Of a DNA stretch of 64,000 nucleotides, positions 56,992 through 64,000 are shown in pieces. Source of the stretch: an uncultured Bacteroidales bacterium. GTDB lineage: Bacteria > Bacteroidota > Bacteroidia > Bacteroidales > Bacteroidaceae. The notes under the pieces are model-generated. The model ran no database searches, was not told where the DNA came from, and saw only the letters and a list, made by a program, of their open reading frames with translations. The stretch's first letter is position 1. Each line of letters begins with the position of its first letter. The stretch is taken from positions 186,001 to 250,000 of the forward strand of contig CAMAFY010000001.1 in assembly GCA_945833885.1 (NCBI GenBank). Reading direction: 5' to 3'. The position numbers and the translations under genes were made by a program.

Positions 56992-59571
56992 TTATTCGTT
57001 ACCTTCGTCCGCAGTTTCCTGTACATCCGTTTGCTGTGTTTCGGAAGTTATTTCTACGTTGTCCACGGGTTGTTCCTCAGGCGATACAGCCTCCTCTTCC
57101 TCGTCGGTTGGAACAAGACATACGCTGGAAATGGAGTCGTTGCGCTTTGTAAGGTTGATGAGTTTCACGCCTTGTGTAGCACGTCCGCATCGACGAATAT
57201 CGGTGACACGTAAGCGGAGTGTGATACCACTCTTGTTGATAATCATGAGGTCTTCGTCCTCTTTCACACACTTAATGGCAATCACTTCACCTGTCTTTTC
57301 GGTAATCTGCAGTGTCTTTACGCCTTTTGCGGCACGTCCAGTACGGCGGTAGTCCTCTACGGCTGAGCGCTTTCCGAAACCGTTTTCGCTGACAACAAGT
57401 ATGGTTTCCTGTTCTGCGTCATTGATAGCCACCATTCCAACGATGGCGTCGTGCGGGCCATCGAGCATCATACCGCGGACACCGGTTGCGGTGCGTCCCA
57501 TAACACGGACGGTGTTTTCGGGGAAGCGGATGGCACGTCCTCCGCGGTTTGCCATGAGAATCTCATCGTTACCATTTGTGAGTGCAACACTGACAAGACG
57601 GTCACCCTCGTTGATGTTGATGGCATTTACGCCATTTGTGCGCGGGCGGCTATATTCTTCCAGACGCGTCTTCTTGATGATACCGCGTTCGGTGGCGAAC
57701 ACAACGTAGTGGCTATTGCAGAAGTCGGCATTCTTAAGATTCTTGATATAGAGGCAAGCGTTCACGCGATCGTCAGGATCGATGTTGAGCATATTCTGGA
57801 TAGCACGACCCTTGCTGGTGCGGGTACCCTCTTCAATTTCATACACACGCAACCAATAGCAACGTCCTTTGTCGGTAAAGAAGAGCATCGTGTTGTGCAT
57901 TGAAGCCTGGTAGATGGACTCGATGAAGTCGCTGTCGCGGGTACTTCCGCCCTTACTACCGACACCTCCACGTCCCTGAGCCTTGAACTCCTCAAGATTT
58001 GTGCGCTTGATGTATCCAAGATGGCTGATGGTGATGACAACATCATCGTCGGAATAGAAGTCTTCTGCATTGAAGTTGATTCCGGAATTTAGGATTTCCG
58101 TGCGACGGGAGTCGCCATATTTTTCCTTCACAGCCTGCAGTTCATCCTTCATAACCTTCTTGCAAAGTTCGGGATCTGCCAGGATTTGTGCGAGATATTC
58201 TATGCGTTTCTGCAGTTCATCATACTCATCGTGAAGTTCCTGTTGCTGGAGTCCGGTGAGTTGTCTGAGGCGCATTTCCACAACATAGCGGGCCTGAACC
58301 TCGTCAAAACCAAAGCGTTCCTGCAGGCGAGTGATGGCGTTGTTGGGGGTAGAACTGGACTTTATGATGCTTACCACCTCATCAATGTTGTCGGAAGCGA
58401 CGATAAGAGCCTGGAGAAGGTGGGCACGTTCCTCGGCTTTTCGCTTTTCGAAAATGGTGCGTCGTGTGACAACCTCGTGACGATGTTCCACAAAATACCT
58501 GATGCAATCCTTCAGCGTGAGCATTGCCGGACGCATTTTTACGGGCTTTGTGCCGGGAATGGGAACAAGGGCAATTGTATTGACAGCGAACGATGACTGC
58601 AATCCGGTGAGTTTGAAGAGTTTGTTGAGCACGACATTGGCGTTCTGTCCACGACGGACATCCACAACAATGCGCATACCTTCGCGGTCAGACTCATCGT
58701 TGACATTTGTGATACCATCGATTTTTCCCTCCTTTGACAACTGACCGATGTGGGTACAAAGTTCTGCGGTGTTGGTACCATAGGGTACTTCCCGGATGAC
58801 AATTTTATCATGAAGTACGCCGGTTTCGATCTCTGTCTTTGCACGCATGATGATGCGTCCGCGTCCTGTCTCATAGGCACTGCGGATACCTTCGGTACCC
58901 ATAATGTAGCCTCCGGTGGGGAAATCCGGGCCCTTGATATGCTGCATCAGACCATCGGTGTCGATGTCGGGGTTCTCGATGTAGGCGATAGCGCCATCAA
59001 TGACTTCGCAGATATTGTGTGTAGGAACATTTGTGGCCATACCTACGGCAATACCTGTGGCCCCATTTACGAGGAACGATGGAATGCAGGTAGGCAACAC
59101 GCTGGGTTCCGGGCGCGAATTGTCGTAGTTCGGCACCATATCCACCGTTTCCTTCTCTATGTCCTGCATCATCATTTCGCCCATGATGGAAAGTTTGGCC
59201 TCGGTGTATCGCATGGCTGCGGCACCATCGCCGTCCATGGAACCGAAGTTACCCTGACCAATGATGAGAGGGTAGCGCATTGCCCAAGGCTGAGCCATGC
59301 GGACGAGAGCATTGTACACCGAACTATCGCCGTGGGGATGGTACTTTCCAAGCACCTCACCTACAACGGCCGCCGACTTCTTTGTCGCCTTTTCGTGGGT
59401 AATACCCATGTCCCACATACCATAAAGAATGCGGCGATGGACCGGCTTGAAGCCGTCGCGAACATCGGGAAGCGCGCGACTGACAATGACACTCATCGAG
59501 TAGTCAATGTAGGACGACTTCATTTCGTCCTCGATATTCACGTGCTTGATTCTGTCTGTTTCTTGTATCAT
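56992..59571 (-). CDS. gyrA: DNA gyrase subunit A
   Basis: 859 aa; SYIDYSMSVIVSRALPDVRDGFKPVHRRILYGM; GyrA C-terminal beta-pinwheel repeats. Confidence 0.96.
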   Translation of the reverse strand: MIQETDRIKHVNIEDEMKSSYIDYSMSVIVSRALPDVRDGFKPVHRRILYGMWDMGITHEKATKKSAAVVGEVLGKYHPHGDSSVYNALVRMAQPWAMRYPLIIGQGNFGSMDGDGAAAMRYTEAKLSIMGEMMMQDIEKETVDMVPNYDNSRPEPSVLPTCIPSFLVNGATGIAVGMATNVPTHNICEVIDGAIAYIENPDIDTDGLMQHIKGPDFPTGGYIMGTEGIRSAYETGRGRIIMRAKTEIETGVLHDKIVIREVPYGTNTAELCTHIGQLSKEGKIDGITNVNDESDREGMRIVVDVRRGQNANVVLNKLFKLTGLQSSFAVNTIALVPIPGTKPVKMRPAMLTLKDCIRYFVEHRHEVVTRRTIFEKRKAEERAHLLQALIVASDNIDEVVSIIKSSSTPNNAITRLQERFGFDEVQARYVVEMRLRQLTGLQQQELHDEYDELQKRIEYLAQILADPELCKKVMKDELQAVKEKYGDSRRTEILNSGINFNAEDFYSDDDVVITISHLGYIKRTNLEEFKAQGRGGVGSKGGSTRDSDFIESIYQASMHNTMLFFTDKGRCYWLRVYEIEEGTRTSKGRAIQNMLNIDPDDRVNACLYIKNLKNADFCNSHYVVFATERGIIKKTRLEEYSRPRTNGVNAININEGDRLVSVALTNGNDEILMANRGGRAIRFPENTVRVMGRTATGVRGMMLDGPHDAIVGMVAINDAEQETILVVSENGFGKRSAVEDYRRTGRAAKGVKTLQITEKTGEVIAIKCVKEDEDLMIINKSGITLRLRVTDIRRCGRATQGVKLINLTKRNDSISSVCLVPTDEEEEAVSPEEQPVDNVEITSETQQTDVQETADEGNE

Positions 59572-59807
59572 TGTGTTTTGAGTGATGTTTTTTCCGTCGT
59601 TAGCCCATTGTTCTCACCTTGTCTCCTTGCTTACGATGTACAACAGTTATGTATATATAAACAAGGAGAATGGATTTCCTTTGTTCGAGATTCGGAAATC
59701 TTTACGGGGTTCCTGTATGGTTTCACCCGCAACTTTGGGATGGTTTAATGGCGCGAAAAACGGAAAAATGGGGAGAAACGTTCTCTTTATAATTTCATTT
59801 ATTTGTG

Positions 59808-59838
59808 CAAAAATACGCAAATTTGGGTGTTTAGCCAA
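59808..59838 (-). promoter_or_regulatory. Bacteroidetes-type promoter upstream of gyrA
   Basis: Minus strand TTGG - 19 nt - TATTTTTG. Confidence 0.55.
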
Positions 59839-60123
59839 GTTTTTTGTGGGAATTCTGAATAGAAGGACATCGATAAAGGCCATTTTTACGGCTTCTGAGC
59901 GCATATCTTCACCTTTAGAGTATTTCTATTGGACTGTAGAAACATTGAGGGAGTTTTGAAATAGGCAACATCGACCATGAAAGTTTACAACAAAAAAGAA
60001 GGTGAAAATTTTGATTATTCCATAAACTTCATCTGAATAGTTTTGATGCCTATGTGTAGTTTGGAGAGGTTTTATGCGCAAGTGATAGGGTGATGTGAAA
60101 ATAATGTTTTGGAAGTCGATTGA

Positions 60124-60211
60124 AAAGTACGGAACTTTTCGATCTAAACCACGGAACTTTCAATCAAAAAGTTCGGAACATTGTATCAGAAAGTTCCGAT
60201 GTTTTTCCCGT
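60124..60211. repeat. 22-nt-period array, 4 units (locus F)
   Basis: AAAGTACGGAACTTTtcgatct/AAACCACGGAACTTTcaatcaa/AAAGTTCGGAACATTgtatcag/AAAGTTCCGATGTTTttcccgt. Confidence 0.92.
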
Positions 60212-60613
60212 AATGCACAAGAGGTGAAGTTCCCATGCGAAGAAGAAGGTAAAGCGTGGTCAGAAAATCATAGTCTTCCAACCTAAAAAACGAGTAAGAA
60301 AATGCTGATGTTTAATGTGAGAATTTTCTCTTCGATGGGGCAAATTCACATCCTTGCATCAGATAAGAACAACGGAATATAGAGCACTAAGATAAATTTT
60401 AATAGATAGAGATGAAAAAAACATACTACAATCAACATTATTCTCATGTATTTTCCACTGCTTTTTTGCGGAATTTCAAGAAATTTTATAATTTTGCTGA
60501 CGGAAGGCCTTGATGAAAGGTCTTGCCCTTCGAATGGGAAAACACGCAAATTCGAAGGCGAATGCGAGATAAGAATCCGTAAAAACAACAAAATCTTCAT
60601 AAATATAATCAAA

Positions 60614-62260
60614 ATGGAAAAAAGTGCACTTCAGGTAGCCCGTGCTGCCTATCAGCCCAAACTTCCTAAGGCCCTCCAGGGTCCCGTAGTAGCCGTAGAG
60701 GGTGCTCCCACCCAAAGTGTCGGCAATCAGGAAGATATCAAGGCCATGTTCCCCAACACTTATGGTATGCCTGTCATTACCTTTGAGGCTGGCGAGATGA
60801 AAACTCTTGAGCCTTTCAATGTAGGTATCATCCTCTCCGGCGGACAGGCTCCTGGCGGTCACAATGTCATCAGCGGTCTTTATGACGGTGTGAAGTCGTT
60901 GAACAAGGACTGCAAACTCTATGGTTTCCTTATGGGACCTGGCGGTCTCGTTGACCATAAGTACGTAGAGTTCACTGACGAGTTCATTGATGAGTACCGC
61001 AACACCGGTGGTTTCGACATCATTGGTAGCGGACGTACAAAACTGGAAAAGGTAGAACAGTTCGAAAGTGGCATCAAAATTCTCCGCGAACTCGGCATTA
61101 AGGCTCTCGTTATCATCGGTGGTGACGACTCCAACACCAATGCTTGCGTTCTTGCAGAGTACTATGCCGCCAAGAATTACGGCGTTCAGGTAATCGGTTG
61201 CCCCAAGACTATCGACGGAGACTTGAAGAATGAGCAGATTGAAACCAGTTTTGGTTTCGATACCGCTTGCAAAACCTATGCTGAACTCATTGGTAATATC
61301 CAGCGCGACTGCAATTCTGCCCGCAAGTATTGGCACTTCATCAAACTGATGGGCCGTAGCGCCAGCCATATCGCCCTTGAATGCGCTCTCCAGACCCAGC
61401 CCAACGTTTGCCTCATCAGCGAGGAAATCGAGAAGAAGGCCATGAGTCTTGACGATGTTGTAACCTATATTGCCAAGATTGTTGCCGAACGTGCTGCTGA
61501 CGGAAACAACTTCGGTACCGTCCTCATTCCCGAGGGTCTCATCGAGTTTATCCCTGCTATCAAGAAACTCATTGCCGAACTTAACGAAGTGCTTACCGAT
61601 ACCACTACCGGTGAGCCCCGCGAATTTGAGAATGCCGACGAGCAGATCGCTTTCGTTAAGCGTTCCATCGCTGCTGAAAACCTTGCAGTTCTCGAAAGCC
61701 TTCCCGCAGATGTTGCCCGCCAACTCTGCCTCGACCGCGACCCCCACGGCAATGTTCAGGTATCACTCATTGAAACCGAGAAACTTCTCAGCCGTATGGT
61801 TGCCACAAAGTTGGCCGCTTGGGCAGCAGAAGAGAAGTACTGCGGTAAGTTCAGTGCCCAGCATCATTTCTTCGGATACGAAGGTCGTTGCGCCGCTCCC
61901 TCGAACTATGATGCGGATTACTGCTACAGCCTTGGCTTCAATGCCAGCCGTCTGATTGCCAATGGCAAGACTGGTTACATGTCTATCATCAAGAACACCA
62001 CCGCTCCCGCCGCAGAATGGATTGCCGGTGGCGTGCCTATCACGATGATGATGAATATGGAACGTCGTAATGGTGCGATGAAACCCGTTATCCGTAAGGC
62101 ACTTGTAGAACTCGAAGGCGCTCCTTACAAGTTCTTTGTCGCACATCGTGAGGAATGGGCTAAGAACACTGCTTATGTTTATCCCGGTCCTATCCAGTAC
62201 TGGGGCCCCAGTGAGGTTTGCGATCAATGCACAAAAACGCTGGCCCTTGAGCAGGCTTAA
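60614..62260 (+). CDS. Diphosphate--fructose-6-phosphate 1-phosphotransferase
   Basis: Start [16 protein letters not shown] within the 60446..62260 [48 protein letters not shown]. Confidence 0.94.
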   Translation: MEKSALQVARAAYQPKLPKALQGPVVAVEGAPTQSVGNQEDIKAMFPNTYGMPVITFEAGEMKTLEPFNVGIILSGGQAPGGHNVISGLYDGVKSLNKDCKLYGFLMGPGGLVDHKYVEFTDEFIDEYRNTGGFDIIGSGRTKLEKVEQFESGIKILRELGIKALVIIGGDDSNTNACVLAEYYAAKNYGVQVIGCPKTIDGDLKNEQIETSFGFDTACKTYAELIGNIQRDCNSARKYWHFIKLMGRSASHIALECALQTQPNVCLISEEIEKKAMSLDDVVTYIAKIVAERAADGNNFGTVLIPEGLIEFIPAIKKLIAELNEVLTDTTTGEPREFENADEQIAFVKRSIAAENLAVLESLPADVARQLCLDRDPHGNVQVSLIETEKLLSRMVATKLAAWAAEEKYCGKFSAQHHFFGYEGRCAAPSNYDADYCYSLGFNASRLIANGKTGYMSIIKNTTAPAAEWIAGGVPITMMMNMERRNGAMKPVIRKALVELEGAPYKFFVAHREEWAKNTAYVYPGPIQYWGPSEVCDQCTKTLALEQA

Positions 62261-62303
62261 TGCAAAAACAACGATTGTTGGTTTAGCAACATAAAGAACT
62301 CAT

Positions 62304-62348
62304 ACACACCCATTTTGGCATGTTTCTTGTCGGATGGGTGTGTTTTTA
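62304..62348 (+). terminator. Terminator downstream of PFP
   Basis: ACACACCCAT ... ATGGGTGTGT TTTT. Confidence 0.85.
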
Positions 62349-62424
62349 AGTTTTCAATACAAACTTTTTGGGGAACCATATTCGTCATCCTTTCCAGATA
62401 CTCCCCTGTCTCTAAAAGGCAACA

Positions 62425-63309
62425 ATGGCAAAAACCACAAATGTCACCCACCATAAAAAGCAACGCCGCCGTTCCAGTAAGAAACAACAGGGATGGTTTC
62501 GTCGTTTCCGTCACATGCTTTTCGGAAGCCGTGCCAAACGCATCTTCTGGATAGCCGTGGTGTGTGTGGTCTTTTTCTACGTTTTCCTTTTCTACATGTT
62601 CCTCATTATCCCATCCTCAGTGCGTAGCCGTTGGCGGGCACTATATGGAGATATGGTCTATCCTGAGGGATATAGCATACATGGCATCGACATCAGTCAT
62701 CACCAAGGTCCGATAGATTGGCAGAAAGTTTCGGAAGCGAAAATTGACGGAGCGCCCATTGTGTTCGTAATTATAAAGGCTACAGAGGGAAAGAGCCTGT
62801 TTGACGAAAATTTCAACGAGAATTTCCACCAAGCAGGTGAGTATGGTTTGATACGAGGTGCTTACCATTTCTTTACACCTTCCGTAAAAGGTCGTTCGCA
62901 AGCGGAATATTATATGCGTCAAGTTCATCTGACTGAAGGTGATCTTCCGCCAGTACTCGACATTGAGGAACGTGGAAACCTGACTGTTGAGCAACTTCAG
63001 CATGAGGCTTTGCAATGGTTAAGGATGCTTGAGGCAGAATATCATGTCCCGCCAATCATCTATACGGGCCTGAAATTCAAAGAGGCCAACCTTTCGGCAC
63101 CGGAGTTCGACCGCTATCCTTTCTGGATAGCCCATTATTACGTCAAGCAGTTGGGCTACAAAGGTCCCTGGCGTTTCTGGCAACATACGGACCTCGGACA
63201 GATAGATGGCATAAGGGGGCCTGTAGACCTCAATATTTATAATGGGTCGATGTACGATCTCAGACACCTGACTATTGGACACAACGAAGAGCCGATGCCG
63301 GAGGAATAA
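62425..63309 (+). CDS. Glycoside hydrolase family 25 (lysozyme-like), N-terminal TM anchor
   Basis: 294 aa; basic N-terminus + TM; IHGIDISHHQGPIDWQKV, VIIKATEGKSLFDENF, PVLDIEERG. Confidence 0.92.
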   Translation: MAKTTNVTHHKKQRRRSSKKQQGWFRRFRHMLFGSRAKRIFWIAVVCVVFFYVFLFYMFLIIPSSVRSRWRALYGDMVYPEGYSIHGIDISHHQGPIDWQKVSEAKIDGAPIVFVIIKATEGKSLFDENFNENFHQAGEYGLIRGAYHFFTPSVKGRSQAEYYMRQVHLTEGDLPPVLDIEERGNLTVEQLQHEALQWLRMLEAEYHVPPIIYTGLKFKEANLSAPEFDRYPFWIAHYYVKQLGYKGPWRFWQHTDLGQIDGIRGPVDLNIYNGSMYDLRHLTIGHNEEPMPEE

Positions 63310-63344
63310 TGGATGTTTCCTCAGGAGCATCGGCTCTTCGTTGT
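63281..63344. terminator. Probable bidirectional terminator overlapping the 3' end of the GH25 gene
   Basis: 18-bp perfect inverted repeat ACAACGAAGAGCCGATGC / GCATCGGCTCTTCGTTGT, with inner GAGGAA/TTCCTC. Confidence 0.75.
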
Positions 63345-63373
63345 ATTTCTATACCTGTTCAGGCGGAGGTGTT

Positions 63374-64000
63374 TTACAAAACATCCCCATATTTTTCGAT
63401 AGCAGTCTCTGCAATCCTTACCGCTTCTTGGAGGGAACATTTCAATTCTCCACCTGAAGCATTAAGATGCCCGCCACCATTGAAGTATTCTTTCGCGATA
63501 ATGTTGCATGGAATGTCGTCGACAGAACGCAGACTGACGTGTATGACATTCTGTTGCACGGTATCCTCACGAAGAGATATCGAAAGACGACATCCGCGAA
63601 CCTTCAAAGGTTCGTTGACAAATCCTTCGCCATCGCCACGCTTGAACTTGTATTTGGCCATGTCTTCACCGCTATATGCTATGATGGCAGCCTTGCCTCC
63701 TTGCTTGAAAGTGACGCGTTCGTTGAGAAGGAATCCCCAGAATTTCAGTCGGTTTTGCGAAAAACTGTAGAAGACATTGCGATAAATTTTTTCCTTATCA
63801 ATCCCCTTTTTTAGCAGAAGACTAATGATAAGATATATCTCAGGATCGTTGCTGTTATAGGCAAAAGAGCCTGTATCCGTCATCATACCGCAGTAGAGAT
63901 TACATGCTCCGGAGCGTGAAAGTTTGTCGTATCCCCCAAGTTGGTAGATGAGACGAAAGACCAATTCACATGTACTTGACGCTTTCGGACGGCTGATGAC
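63374..64000 (-). CDS. DHH family phosphoesterase (NrnA-like), N-terminus beyond window
   Basis: Minus frame open from 64000: VISRPKASSTCELVFRLIYQLGG...LYCGMMTDTGSFAYNSNDPEIY...HVSLRSVDDIPCNIIAKEYFNGGGHLNASGG. Confidence 0.88.
   Translation of the reverse strand, partial: VISRPKASSTCELVFRLIYQLGGYDKLSRSGACNLYCGMMTDTGSFAYNSNDPEIYLIISLLLKKGIDKEKIYRNVFYSFSQNRLKFWGFLLNERVTFKQGGKAAIIAYSGEDMAKYKFKRGDGEGFVNEPLKVRGCRLSISLREDTVQQNVIHVSLRSVDDIPCNIIAKEYFNGGGHLNASGGELKCSLQEAVRIAETAIEKYGDVL

Noticed and set aside
58750-59748. 332-aa plus-strand ORF within gyrA
   Set aside because: Antisense shadow of gyrA.
60476-61747. 423-aa minus-strand ORF within PFP
   Set aside because: Antisense shadow of a well-supported gene.

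Overview
This 64 kb window looks like chromosomal DNA from a Bacteroidales (Prevotella-like) genome. The supports are TTTG/TAnnTTTG promoters, a short RpoD, a Bat aerotolerance operon, Na+-NQR, and PPi-dependent PFK. Left to right it contains: the Bat operon on the minus strand (moxR, DUF58, a membrane protein, batA, batB, batC, batD; batD truncated by the window edge); nqrABCDEF; a histidine-degradation cluster (fused ftcD, hutU, hutH, hutI); a small secreted protein made of exact 22-aa repeats; uvrB and small genes, including a stand-alone BatD-like protein; nadE; FHA and SPOR/HU-like proteins; rpoD; a PIF1-like helicase; a YigZ-family gene; tRNA-Thr and tRNA-Pro; a LolC/E-type permease; an aminotransferase; a FadL-like OMP; a DUF6377-like protein; an MltF-like protein; a 5-FCL gene; CtpA; dCMP deaminase; an M3 peptidase; two TPR proteins; gyrA; PFP; GH25; and a partial DHH phosphoesterase. 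I saw no clear mobile element, CRISPR array or rRNA. The most unusual signal is a dispersed family of intergenic arrays with an exact 22-nt period. Each unit is a ~15-nt quasi-palindromic core (AAAGTnCGGAACTTT / AAAGTTCCGATGTTT) plus a 7-nt variable spacer. There are five clear copies, one divergent six-unit copy inside the bat operon, and two weaker candidates. A second interesting signal is a riboswitch/attenuator-like leader upstream of hutH. All calls come from reading the sequence and supplied ORFs; no database searches were run.
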